A stretch of 64,000 nucleotides of DNA, taken from the NCBI RefSeq assembly GCF_014696825.1, contig NZ_JACJQU010000010.1, positions 121,037 to 185,036 on the forward strand, given 5' to 3'. The notes beneath the pieces are model-generated. The model ran no database searches. It saw only the letters and a program-made list of their open reading frames with translations, and was not told the DNA's origin. Below, piece after piece: positions 45,401 to 53,152 of the stretch. The stretch comes from Anabaena sphaerica FACHB-251. GTDB lineage: Bacteria; Cyanobacteriota; Cyanobacteriia; Cyanobacteriales; Nostocaceae. The first letter of the stretch is position 1. Every line of letters begins with the position of its first letter. The position numbers and the translations under genes were made by a program.

Positions 45401-45548
45401 TTCAGTTCAAAAATATTTTAATAACGCCAATTGGATTTCTCAAGCTGTAGGAATTGAAGTGAGGTTTTGTGACGATGAGGAAAATAAATCAGAAGTTTAT
45501 CATATAAATCAAGGTCAATACTACTTGGTTAATGAAAATGAGGAGTAA
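42444..45548 (+). CDS. UvrD-type helicase with coiled coil and inserted nuclease-like domain
   Basis: From the ATG at 42444 (MDSSSQIDTVKKFAEV; GTG at 42438 is alternative) the protein has 1034 residues. An unassigned N-terminal domain of about 110 residues is followed by a charged coiled coil (three 25-residue repeats). Superfamily 1A motifs follow: Walker A VIARAGSGKTSTL, Ia LLLAFNRKAAAEM, Walker B IMIDEYQDFS, motif III CVGDDWQAIN, motif IV TNYRSV, motif V STAHKYKGLQ and motif VI RRLFYVALTRAVE. Between Ia and II sits a PD-(D/E)XK-like insert (about 425-515) with FGEKLIADFLFEH, YRPDFTI and IVIEYFG. Combined helicase-nuclease proteins process DNA ends or act in defence. It is upstream of a terminator-like hairpin. 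Confidence 0.87.
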   Translation: MDSSSQIDTVKKFAEVIGDNDDLWEILLGREVIHIVRGKGRVSFLLKDDSSLNSTILEIGVSYPAWSQSAYNYVGNYTCRYEKNRFIREFNALEPPLSLELPLSLEKRLALIEQMEQENKKRCEAEKLEAQKREAERREAQRLETERRNAQKLEAQKREAERREAQRLEIERRNAQRLEAQKREAERREAQRLEIERRKAQKLSLLQNIKNELENNFLNADKFYQVNCTEYILFKEYQSEKLKYIQNWVNTNLNSSPDLEQAAAIGTLENHIQVIARAGSGKTSTLVNRAIFLQKHCGIAPGEMLLLAFNRKAAAEMRKRLTLQLQNSIPHVMTFHALAYALVHPENILFDEPDGEQNQSRALQLVIDDYLRHPGFYAKIRDLMMAAFREDWERIISGGYDKSPEEMLRYRRSLPREGIDGNYYKSFGEKLIADFLFEHNIKYKYERNFWWNGINYRPDFTILTGEKQGIVIEYFGLEGDPDYDDMSHEKREYWANRPNWQLIALSPRPLKEQGAEVFCALLKHKLERLGIQCNRLSEETIWSRIKDRSTDRFTTVMKGFIQRCRKLSLTLEELEKIIYKHECVSKIEEQFLYLAQKFYKSYLRCLEDRGEEDFDGLMQKAVEVVASGQTIFHRRLGTGDLKSLRYIMIDEYQDFSELFYNLIAAIRKQNPQALFFCVGDDWQAINGFAGSDLRFYQDFHQLFQPSHKLNIATNYRSVTSIVDIGNKLMQGLGTPARADKKIPGIVNIADMSSFEPTPTEQENYPGDNITPAILRLINKTIQEGKKVVLLSRKNSLPWYVNYQNKRSKYKNGTLDSFLELVRSYLPEESRKLVTISTAHKYKGLQEDVVIILDAIPRCYPLIHPDLMFTRVFGDSIERVVDEERRLFYVALTRAVETLFIVTESKNSSPFIEELNRKTKISVLNWSDYQTFIGVGTVRYITIKVGNQDGKGSNGTIAIKDLLKAEGYIWKPEVSPAWYRTYPAEGFSVQKYFNNANWISQAVGIEVRFCDDEENKSEVYHINQGQYYLVNENEE
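42825..43049 (+). repeat. Three 75-bp coding repeats (coiled coil)
   Basis: Three nearly identical 75-bp units encode LEAQKREAERREAQRL and nine further residues, at 42825, 42900 and 42975. The near identity at the DNA level suggests recent unit gain or slippage, so the coiled-coil length may vary between strains. Confidence 0.9.
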
Positions 45549-45570
45549 AAGCAATTAATCTACTAAAAAA

Positions 45571-45607
45571 AATCCCCTCAATCGCGTTGTGGCAATCAAG
45601 GGGTATT
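45571..45607. terminator. Hairpin after the UvrD-type helicase
   Basis: An A-rich run is followed by ATCCCCT...AGGGGTATTT with an imperfect stem of about 10 bp around a GTTGTGG loop. It can serve as a terminator for the helicase gene and, from the other side, for the small gene at 45651-45812. Confidence 0.5.
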
Positions 45608-45650
45608 TCCTTCTAGTTTTACGCAGTTAGACTGGTTTATTTAACAGCGA

Positions 45651-45812
45651 TTATTTACAACTACCCTTTGTAATTTGTAATTCAAAAGGCGGAAGTTTAA
45701 CGTTGATATGATCACCACATTGAGATATTGCTAATATCCCCATAAGTGCCAATGGCATTAATAAGACGCTGTAGTTTAGAATTGTTTTTGGTATAAGTTT
45801 CATATTTTTCAT
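45651..45812 (-). CDS. Small membrane or lipoprotein-like peptide, 53 residues
   Basis: An ATG at 45812 is preceded by AGAGGA at good spacing and opens a 53-codon frame. The product has a basic start (MKNMKLIPKT), a hydrophobic segment (YSVLLMPLALMGILAI), then SQCGDH, which could be a lipobox-like processing site, and a 20-residue tail with a second cysteine near the end. It lies between two similar hairpins. Family unknown. Confidence 0.55.
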   Translation of the reverse strand: MKNMKLIPKTILNYSVLLMPLALMGILAISQCGDHINVKLPPFELQITKGSCK

Positions 45813-46044
45813 AGAGATCATCCTCTTTTGCTGTACTAATTAATAGAGTTCCTAAGCACTTATCCTTCTTTTGTCACTCTGGGAAAATGTAATATCTGTA
45901 AGAGCTACGACGCATTTGTTTTTACTTTTTGTTGAGAAATGCTAGTTCTTATTGCAAAATAAGACTCAAACTTTTATTCAATCTAAGTCTCCTAATTCAG
46001 TTTTGATTACTGTTTCTCACAATTGACATAAGATAATATAGAAA

Positions 46045-46081
46045 AAATTCCCCCAATCACTCAGGAGGTAATCAGGGGAAT
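46045..46081. terminator. Hairpin beside the WYL gene
   Basis: AAAATTCCCCCAATCAC pairs imperfectly with GTAATCAGGGGAAT around GGAG. It resembles the hairpin at 45571-45607 and lies 44 nt after the stop of the WYL gene, where a minus-strand terminator is expected. Confidence 0.45.
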
Positions 46082-46124
46082 GTATTGCGTTTATGGATTT
46101 TAATAATGGATATAGTTTTAAAAT

Positions 46125-46565
46125 TTATTCATCAAGAGTAAATAGGATTTCATCCCATGAACTATGGCTATCAGAAGGAGATAGCGGCTTATTAAAGAAA
46201 GTCTCATCAAGAATCTTCAGACATGACATATCATCAAGATTCATACGCCTCCAATTGGGAAGCTTTATTGAATTACTTTCTCCCCTGATTTGATACACTA
46301 ACACCTGTACAAATTCATTTTTTAATCCTATAATGTGAGGTTCTGCAATACGATGTAATTCGTGGTAATAAAAATCAATCAAGCGTTTTTGATTCATTGC
46401 TTGCTTTATAAGTTCTATTGTAGATGCTGACATTGACGGTTGTGAAATAGGCTTGCTCTTTTTGCTGTTTATCCCATTTATACCTCTAGGCTTAGAAAAA
46501 CCAAAAGTATCACCACTACGGTTAGGAACACCAAAAGTATGACCACTGGATTTTTTTCTATTCAT
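46125..46565 (-). CDS. WYL-domain protein
   Basis: A 146-residue protein. The first 45 residues are basic and Ser/Gly-rich (HTFGVPNRSGDTFGFS, partly repeated). The rest is a compact WYL-type fold: KQAMNQKRLIDFYYHE, RIAEPHIIGLKNEFVQVLVY and NWRRMNLDDMSCLKIL. WYL domains sense nucleic-acid ligands and regulate defence genes. Without a helix-turn-helix here, it may be a stand-alone sensor. The divergent MrfA-like helicase starts 228 nt away. Confidence 0.7.
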   Translation of the reverse strand: MNRKKSSGHTFGVPNRSGDTFGFSKPRGINGINSKKSKPISQPSMSASTIELIKQAMNQKRLIDFYYHELHRIAEPHIIGLKNEFVQVLVYQIRGESNSIKLPNWRRMNLDDMSCLKILDETFFNKPLSPSDSHSSWDEILFTLDE

Positions 46566-46793
46566 AAATATTCATTAGCAAAGTGTTTTTCGACTAATTA
46601 TAATTATAGTCTAAGTATTTTAAATAATTCCATACTTTAAATCTAGTTAATAAGCTGATTTTTTGTGTTAAATAAGTTTTTTAGTGAGATGCTAACCTTT
46701 TCAGAGGTCATGCAAGTTAGTATATACAGTAATTATATTTAACATCTTCCCCCACTGGGGGATTTATGAGGGCAAAGTTCAAAAAACCCCACC

Positions 46794-49562
46794 ATGAACA
46801 CCCCCAACTACAGCTTATTACTACAAAGCCTGTGGACACCACCTACCACACCCATTCCCGAAAATTCCCCCTCAAATCACCATCCTCCAGAACCAACAGA
46901 AATCACCGAATTTCTAGCAGAAGAAATACTCTATCAACAAACAATTCCCGCCACCGAACCCAACCTCAAAACCATCCCCAAAGACCTACCAAAACAACTA
47001 ATCAAAGCACTACAATCACTAGGAATCACTCAACTTTACTCCCATCAAATCAAAGCCTTACAAGCAATCAGAACAGGTAAAAGTTTCATCCTCACCTCCC
47101 CTACAGCCAGTGGTAAAACCCTCAGCACATACCCCGGCATTATCGAAGGTTGCATCAATCAAGAACACCGAGCCTTAGCATTTTATGGACTACGAGCTTT
47201 AGCACTAGACCAATTCCATAAAATCTCACAATTACTTTCTACTATACCCCAAAAATATCGCCCAGTCTTAGCAATGATGACAGGAGATATTAAATCAGCA
47301 GAACGAGAACAAATACTTGCCAGTGAACCCCATATATTAGGAGTCACTCCCGAATTAATTCACTTCCAACTCAAACAACTTTGGAAATCACCAAATTGGG
47401 CAAACTTTTATCAACGATTACGCTACATATTAATTGATGAAGCACACACCCTTTCCGGTAGCTATGGCGCAAATATGGCTTGGTTAATTCGCCGCATTAA
47501 ACTAGCAGTAGATAAATACGGTGGTGACTCCCAAAAACTGCAATTTATCTTCCTCAGTGCTACTTGTGGTAATCCTAAACAATTAGCTTTAAAAGTCTCC
47601 GGTTTAAAACCAACTAAACTCAACCCCAAACCCTTAATTTGGATTCGTAAAAGTGGAGCATCTGCACCACCCAGACAAGTAATTGTCACGCAACCAAGTT
47701 ACAATTTAACTGCTGATACTGCCCGGATAATTCAATTTTTACTCAATCAAAATAAATCAGGAATCGCTTTTTGTAACTCCCGGCGCAGTGTGCGAGAATT
47801 AACAGAACTGTTAAAATCAAACCAAGTTACCGCATTTTACAGTGGCATTACGTCCGAGCGTCGAGCCGAAGTAATTAATCAACTTCAATCTGGTATAATC
47901 AAGTGGATAATTGCCACAGAAGCCTTAGAAGCAGGAATTGATTTACCAGAATTAGAATGTTGTGTATTGCGTGGTTGGCCAGGTTCTAAAATGGCGTATC
48001 AGCAACGCAGTGGTAGAGCAGGACGTTCTCAACCAGGACTCACAGTGCTGCTTCCCAATGCTTTAAATCCCATAGACTGTTATGTGGCAGAACATCCAGA
48101 AATGCTAGTATCTGGAGAAGCTGAAGAAGTATTTTTTAATGATGAATATCCCATCTTTGCAGCCAAACATTTGATGTGTGCAGCCGCAGAAACAGGCATT
48201 CCCACTAACAAAATTAAACACTATTTTGGTGCAGCCGCTTTTGATGTTGCCAAACTGTTGTTAGCCCAAGGACATTTACACAAAGGTAAAAATGGTTTGT
48301 GGGCTAAAGGTTATCCCCATAAAGATGTTAATTTTCGGGGTGGTTTATCGCAAACAACTATCAAATTAGTAGATGCAATTTCTGGGGAAGAATTAGAGGA
48401 AATATCTGAAGATATCGCTCATCGAGAAGTGCATCCCCAAGCTATTTATAAACGACAAAATGCGAAGGGACAAATGTTGACTTATCAATGTATTTCTTTA
48501 GACCTTAACAGTAAACGAGCGATTTTAAAACAAATAGCAGATAGTTCAATTTTTACGGTTGCAACTACGGTATCACAAACCAGTAGTTTAACTGTGTTGA
48601 CTGACCCAGTAAATTTACCATTGCTGTTTTCTTCAGATGGTATAGAAGAAAAGAAACAGGAGGAACAGGAACAGAAAATAAAGGGGAAAATTTCGCACTC
48701 TGCACCTTTAGCTGAAGTTGAAGAATGTCAAGTAGAAGTTACGCACGAGTTACGGAATAAACTAACCGCAGAGACGCAGAGAACGCAGAGACATGAGGGT
48801 TTGAAAGAGGGTTTCAGAGAGACTTTGCAGAAGTCATGTCAGGAATATTTAACACTGGAATTGAGTTTTGGTGAAGTGCAGCACATTACCAGTGGTTTCA
48901 ATTTAATGACGCAAATTCATGAGCAGACTTGTTTAAATAAACGCTGTCTTAACTATAAAGAACCCTTACCTCAACAACTACGCTGTCCCCTGTGTCGCAA
49001 ACTTACCCGCAAAGCTGTAATTGTGAAAACTTTATCAGAAGAAAAGTTTAAGCAACCTTTCCGCACTCAGTTTTCCGCGCCAATGGTGAAAGTAACAATT
49101 AACTCCAGTGCGCGGGAATACATCCAACAGTTTGCTAAGGAAATTAGAACCAGTTTAACCCGCAGTAAAGAACCTATTCCTTCTGGTTATCAACAGTTGT
49201 GGGAATATTCCAGTACCTTCATTGCTATCCACAGCTTTGGACATCAAATTATGAGGGCGTTACAGCTTGTAGCTAAAGTTGACCCCAAACAGGTGAATTT
49301 TACTGTGGTGAAGGAGTTGGGGGACGGTAACAACTACACTGGTTATTTCTATGATACCAGTGATGGTGGGAATGGCGCGGCTGAAGCTGTGTTTAAACAT
49401 TTGCCAAAACTTGCGGAGGTTGCGGGGGCGATCGCACGAGATTGTAATTGTAATACTGGTTGTGCTAAGTGTTTAATTCAACATGGCTGTCCTGATGGGA
49501 ATACTGCTTTATTGAAGCAGATGGGTTTGGTGTTGTTAGATGCAGTTGGTATAGCTGAATAA
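46794..49562 (+). CDS. DEAD/DEAH helicase with C-terminal DUF1998 (MrfA/YprA-like)
   Basis: A 922-residue protein. Superfamily 2 motifs: Walker A LTSPTASGKTLS near residue 100, DEAH box LIDEAHTLSG near 214, motif III IFLSATCG, and motif VI QRSGRAGRSQPG. The C-terminal part carries DUF1998 with GHQIMRALQL, YDTSDGGNGAAEAVF and the zinc cluster CNCNTGCAKCLIQHGC near 884. MrfA-type proteins repair mitomycin damage, and DUF1998 helicases also occur in DISARM. Residues about 620-680 form a linker that contains the translation of a known intergenic repeat. The ATG at 46794 is preceded by no strong ribosome site. Confidence 0.88.
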   Translation: MNTPNYSLLLQSLWTPPTTPIPENSPSNHHPPEPTEITEFLAEEILYQQTIPATEPNLKTIPKDLPKQLIKALQSLGITQLYSHQIKALQAIRTGKSFILTSPTASGKTLSTYPGIIEGCINQEHRALAFYGLRALALDQFHKISQLLSTIPQKYRPVLAMMTGDIKSAEREQILASEPHILGVTPELIHFQLKQLWKSPNWANFYQRLRYILIDEAHTLSGSYGANMAWLIRRIKLAVDKYGGDSQKLQFIFLSATCGNPKQLALKVSGLKPTKLNPKPLIWIRKSGASAPPRQVIVTQPSYNLTADTARIIQFLLNQNKSGIAFCNSRRSVRELTELLKSNQVTAFYSGITSERRAEVINQLQSGIIKWIIATEALEAGIDLPELECCVLRGWPGSKMAYQQRSGRAGRSQPGLTVLLPNALNPIDCYVAEHPEMLVSGEAEEVFFNDEYPIFAAKHLMCAAAETGIPTNKIKHYFGAAAFDVAKLLLAQGHLHKGKNGLWAKGYPHKDVNFRGGLSQTTIKLVDAISGEELEEISEDIAHREVHPQAIYKRQNAKGQMLTYQCISLDLNSKRAILKQIADSSIFTVATTVSQTSSLTVLTDPVNLPLLFSSDGIEEKKQEEQEQKIKGKISHSAPLAEVEECQVEVTHELRNKLTAETQRTQRHEGLKEGFRETLQKSCQEYLTLELSFGEVQHITSGFNLMTQIHEQTCLNKRCLNYKEPLPQQLRCPLCRKLTRKAVIVKTLSEEKFKQPFRTQFSAPMVKVTINSSAREYIQQFAKEIRTSLTRSKEPIPSGYQQLWEYSSTFIAIHSFGHQIMRALQLVAKVDPKQVNFTVVKELGDGNNYTGYFYDTSDGGNGAAEAVFKHLPKLAEVAGAIARDCNCNTGCAKCLIQHGCPDGNTALLKQMGLVLLDAVGIAE
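48763..48796 (+). repeat. Intergenic-type repeat inside a coding region
   Basis: ACCGCAGAGACGCAGAGAAC and the following CGCAGAGACA match the common CGCAGAGACGCAGAG intergenic repeat of cyanobacteria. Here it is in frame in the helicase gene and is read as TAETQRTQRHEG. Confidence 0.6.
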
Positions 49563-49708
49563 TTAATAACAGCAAGTAAAGGGTTAGTAGTTAGCTTTAT
49601 TCGTCTTGATTAAACTGGGGTAATAGAGCCGCACAATAACAAAGTTTGTTATTTTCTGTTATTCCCAGTATAATAATTAATGGAAGCCTTTTTAGATAGA
49701 GGTTGCAA

Positions 49709-49963
49709 ATGAACGTTTCTCTAACCACCGAACTGGAAAACTGGGTTCAATCTAAAGTTGAAAGCGGTATGTATACTTCCGCGAGTGAAGTAATTCGGGA
49801 AGGATTGCGGCTACTCAAAGAACAAGATACCTTGAAAGAAATACGTCTTGCTGAGTTACGGCGAGAAATTCAAAAAGGTATTGATAGCGGAGAATCTACA
49901 CCCTTAAACATGAGTGAAATTATCGCCAAAGCAAAACAACAAAGGCAGGAGAAGCAGTCGTAA
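49709..49963 (+). CDS. parD: ParD-type antitoxin
   Basis: From the ATG at 49709 the 84-residue product starts MNVSLTTELENWVQSKVESG and continues SASEVIREGLRLLKEQ, the ribbon-helix-helix of ParD/CopG antitoxins. The C-terminal part (GIDSGESTPLNMSEIIAKAK) is the toxin-wrapping tail. The gene ends 3 nt before parE. The dimer would repress its own promoter, expected within 49600-49700. Confidence 0.92.
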   Translation: MNVSLTTELENWVQSKVESGMYTSASEVIREGLRLLKEQDTLKEIRLAELRREIQKGIDSGESTPLNMSEIIAKAKQQRQEKQS

Positions 49964-49966
49964 ATA

Positions 49967-50278
49967 ATGCCAAATATTCTGAAGAAACCCCTTGCCGAAG
50001 CAGATTTGTTAGATATTTGGAATTTCATTGCTAATGAAAGCCTTGAAAAAGCAGATATTTTCCTACAAAAGATAGAAAACAAGCTCAAAATTCTGGCAGA
50101 AAATCCTGGCATGGGTAGAAAACGTGATGAATTACTGCCAAATTTACGGAGTTTTCCAGTAGGAAGTTATCTCATTTTCTACCACCCTATCAACCAAGGA
50201 ATTGAAGTTGTCCGTGTTTTGCATGGATCAAGGGATATACCCAACTTTTTTGTAGATGATTCCTTAGAAGACGAGTAA
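49967..50278 (+). CDS. parE: ParE-type toxin (RelE/ParE superfamily)
   Basis: A 103-residue toxin with the family pattern: ILKKPLAEADLLDIWNFIA at the start, ENPGMGRKRDELLPNLRSFP in the middle and IEVVRVLHGSRDIPNFF near the end. ParE toxins poison gyrase. It directly follows parD and provides plasmid addiction. Length and key Arg residues are normal, so it is probably active. Confidence 0.92.
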   Translation: MPNILKKPLAEADLLDIWNFIANESLEKADIFLQKIENKLKILAENPGMGRKRDELLPNLRSFPVGSYLIFYHPINQGIEVVRVLHGSRDIPNFFVDDSLEDE

Positions 50279-50379
50279 ACAAGCCAATAGAACAATACAA
50301 CGTTTAATTAAAAAAAATACTACAAAAAAGGCAGTAGCAGCGTTACGCTGCTGGGGAGAGATGTAATTTTCTCCCAATT

Positions 50380-51039
50380 ATGCCAATAATTAACCTTGCT
50401 GATATTCAACGAATTAACAAAACACAGCAACAGCTTCTATTTCCTAACCAAAAACACCAACAAAATCACGCTGCTTTTGATTCTATCATAGCAGATAACT
50501 TTCAACTGGTGATGAAACAATTGTTTTTACAACTTCCTATACAACCTTTATTAAATGCCAATCCTCAAATTGCTCAATTAGTTAATCAAGTACAAGAACT
50601 TGCACCCGAACTTTTTCACCACCGGAGGAAGTTATTAGTTGATAACCCAGTCATTGCACCTCTGACAGTAAATAATGAAAATTACTTTATTCAAATCATC
50701 ACAAATATAGCATTTAAACGGGGTATTCCCAGAATTTATGAATGGGCGGTGCGTTATCCTAAATTAAGCTGGCAAGACCGAGTAAAGTTGTGGACTACAA
50801 CTGTTCAATATTCAGTTAACCCTAATCAAATACAACTTGTAATTGTAGCAGTAGACCCCGTAAAACCAGGACAAAGGATAGATATAAACTGGAATCAAAA
50901 ATTGCATCAACAAACTGAAAAATGGTTAATCAAATTACTCAGTCAAACTCAAGATAATAATTTAATATCAAATCAGGTGAATCAGGAAATAACATCATCA
51001 ATAATAAATTTAAACAATATTCCTGAAGTTAGAATTTAA
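50380..51039 (+). CDS. Hypothetical protein upstream of a methyltransferase, 219 residues
   Basis: A soluble protein starting MPIINLADIQRINKTQQQLL, with GIPRIYEWAVRYPKLSWQDR and a beta-strand IQLVIVAVDPVKPGQRI. I do not recognise the family. It lies 42 nt upstream of the split methyltransferase on the same strand, in a compact operon, so a role with that enzyme is likely. Confidence 0.6.
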   Translation: MPIINLADIQRINKTQQQLLFPNQKHQQNHAAFDSIIADNFQLVMKQLFLQLPIQPLLNANPQIAQLVNQVQELAPELFHHRRKLLVDNPVIAPLTVNNENYFIQIITNIAFKRGIPRIYEWAVRYPKLSWQDRVKLWTTTVQYSVNPNQIQLVIVAVDPVKPGQRIDINWNQKLHQQTEKWLIKLLSQTQDNNLISNQVNQEITSSIINLNNIPEVRI

Positions 51040-51081
51040 GAGGCTAATGCCTCTCTCATTGGCAAATACAAATAACAATAA

Positions 51082-51939
51082 ATGCCAATGAAACTCACAT
51101 ATTCTGAACATGGATGGCTACTACCAGAACTACTTAAATTAGACGATGAATATCAAGGTAGATGGGAACAATGGCGTTGGACAATGGAAACAGGGGAAAT
51201 ACCTAAAGAGATTCCACAAACTGAGTTTTTAGACTTAGGAAATACCCAAACTTTGCAGATGGTAAAAAACTGTCTGCAAGCTATTCCTCAAGGGAGTTGG
51301 GGTAGTCATTCCAGATTTATTCCCTATTTCACAAATTACTTACTTTACGCTTTAGGACATCCCAGCATTACAAAAAATCCTCCAGAACCAGAAGGATGCA
51401 ATGGTGCAGAAAACCGTCTTGTTCAAGCATTGGAATTAAAGCTTTTAATTACTTGTCCCTTTGATTATTTAGGACATTTATTAGCTACTGAAGGTTACGG
51501 AAAATCAAAAGCTAAATTCTATCCTACCCCAATTTGGACAGCTAAAGCAATGGCTGTTACAGCCGTTTCTAGTGCTACTGCTGCACCTCCTTTTCATGTT
51601 TATGAACCAGCTATGGGTACAGGAAGATTAGCTTTGGAAATGTCTAACTATGCTGTTAGTTTGACAGGTTGGGAATGGGATGTACTGCTAATAAAGATAG
51701 CGAGTTTAAACTTTATGCTTTATGCTCCCTATTTTGCATTACCTATTCCTAGTTTGGGTGGAGATTTGGTTATTGGTAATACTCTAACAGGTAGCGGTGT
51801 TTCTTTTATCCGACCAAGTTTAAATTATGAAATTTCCCCATCAACACCTCAGCATCAATCATCTAATAGCTTGGTGATTAATGGTATCAAATACGAAAAT
51901 AATCATACAGGAAATCAGTTGCAAGGAAGTTTATTCTGA
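51082..51939 (+). CDS. N6-adenine methyltransferase, N-terminal half with SAM motif
   Basis: A 285-residue protein. The SAM-binding motif I is clear as VYEPAMGTGRLALEMS near residue 173, preceded by KFYPTPIWTAKAMAV (motif X region) and followed by TGWEWDVLLIKIAS (motif II). The target-recognition-type catalytic motif NPPY is missing here but lies in the next gene. The stop TGA at 51937-51939 overlaps the next ATG by one base, so the two halves are coupled and probably form one enzyme. Confidence 0.8.
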   Translation: MPMKLTYSEHGWLLPELLKLDDEYQGRWEQWRWTMETGEIPKEIPQTEFLDLGNTQTLQMVKNCLQAIPQGSWGSHSRFIPYFTNYLLYALGHPSITKNPPEPEGCNGAENRLVQALELKLLITCPFDYLGHLLATEGYGKSKAKFYPTPIWTAKAMAVTAVSSATAAPPFHVYEPAMGTGRLALEMSNYAVSLTGWEWDVLLIKIASLNFMLYAPYFALPIPSLGGDLVIGNTLTGSGVSFIRPSLNYEISPSTPQHQSSNSLVINGIKYENNHTGNQLQGSLF

Positions 51940-52580
51940 TGAAAGTAGAAATTAATGATTGGAAACAACTGTTCCAAATCTCTGCTAGTCATTCTCCTCT
52001 ACCCATTTCTTTACCTACTATAGCACTTGCTAATCCTCCTTATTGCCAAATTAATTCTGCTGCTAATCAAGAACTATCTCGATTTGAAATGGCGTACAAA
52101 TGGAAAGAACAAGAAAATGGCAGTTATATTATCACATCCAAATTGAGAAACAAAATAGAGCAGGAATGCTTGTTTGTAGAACAATGTTTAAAACAAGTAC
52201 AACCTGGTGAAATAGTCTGTGTTTTACTATCTAATGGAATTCTTTCTTCATCTCAGCACGCATATTTTCGTAGATGGTTATTAGAAGAAATGGCTGTGTT
52301 AATTGCTTCTATCCAGTTACCACCAGAAAACTTTCAGGTAGAATGTGAATTAGGAATTGTCACTAGCTTTTTGATTCTCAAACGTAAAGGTGGTAATTTA
52401 TCAGTACCAGAGGATTATCCTATCTTTATGGCAGTTGCAGATAAAATTGGTTTTGACAGTCGTGGTCGTCGGCTGTTTCGTCCTATAACCAAGGAACAAG
52501 CAAAGCGAGAAATTGATAGTGATTTACCAATAATTGTAGAGGAATTTAAACAGTTTATCAAAGAGGAGATAATCCCATGA
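51939..52580 (+). CDS. N6-adenine methyltransferase, C-terminal half with NPPY motif
   Basis: A 213-residue protein that carries catalytic motif IV as TIALANPPYCQINSA near residue 32, then the usual later strands (GEIVCVLLSNGILSSSQH, motif VI; LGIVTSFLILKRK, motif VIII). It lacks motif I, which is in the preceding gene. Together the two span about 498 residues, a normal size for a gamma-type enzyme. The stop overlaps the xisI start by 4 nt. No restriction nuclease is next to it. Confidence 0.8.
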   Translation: MKVEINDWKQLFQISASHSPLPISLPTIALANPPYCQINSAANQELSRFEMAYKWKEQENGSYIITSKLRNKIEQECLFVEQCLKQVQPGEIVCVLLSNGILSSSQHAYFRRWLLEEMAVLIASIQLPPENFQVECELGIVTSFLILKRKGGNLSVPEDYPIFMAVADKIGFDSRGRRLFRPITKEQAKREIDSDLPIIVEEFKQFIKEEIIP

Positions 52581-52906
52581 AAAAACTAGATAAATATCGT
52601 CAAATCATCCGTGAATTATTAACAGCCCATGCTACCCCAAATGAGCCAAATATTGAATGTCAACTCATTCTTGATACAGAACATGATCATTATCAACTTC
52701 TCGATGTTGGTTGGCAAGATTTAAACCGCATTTATGCCTGTTACATTCATTTAGATATTAAAGATAACAAAATCTGGATTCAGCACAATATGACAGAAGC
52801 TGATATTGCTCAAGAGTTAGTGGAAAGAGGAGTTCCAGCTACAGATATTGTTTTAGGCTTGCATCCCCCATACAAACGTCCTTATACCAAATATGGAGTT
52901 GCTTGA
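52577..52906 (+). CDS. xisI: XisI family protein
   Basis: A 109-residue XisI: MKKLDKYRQIIRELLTAH, DTEHDHYQLLDVGW, NKIWIQHNMTEADIAQELV and the end GLHPPYKRPYTKYGVA are typical. XisI and XisH were named as control factors for excision of the fdxN element in Anabaena, but the family is far more widespread. The usual XisH partner is absent; the gene overlaps the methyltransferase half instead. Confidence 0.93.
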   Translation: MKKLDKYRQIIRELLTAHATPNEPNIECQLILDTEHDHYQLLDVGWQDLNRIYACYIHLDIKDNKIWIQHNMTEADIAQELVERGVPATDIVLGLHPPYKRPYTKYGVA

Positions 52907-53152
52907 TCACCCCTCTGTTGTCACTTTTCCAAAATGAAAAGACGTAACTCTTATCAAAAAAGAGTTTTAATCTCGATTTCAATGTTATCTACTTCAACCT
53001 CTGCACAACCTCATACAATTTCTAGGGCTTCACGTCCACCAAAAACTGGTTTTTAATATCTTCAATCTCACAATCTCCAACTTGCCAGTAATCGTCCCGT
53101 CTTTTTTGATATAGATTATCCTAAATACTTAAAAACGATTCCAGTTAGACTT
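52907..53152. other. Intergenic region
   Basis: About 245 nt with no supported gene. The minus strand has short open stretches broken by stops that may be remnants of a small gene. The AATCGTCCCGTC and TTTGATATAGATTATCC stretch near 53090 is the likely promoter of the old-yellow-enzyme gene. Confidence 0.3.

Noticed and set aside
52577..52906. XisI as evidence for a developmentally excised element here
   Set aside because: The xisI family is common in many contexts; no xisH, xisF-type recombinase or paired excision sites were seen around it.
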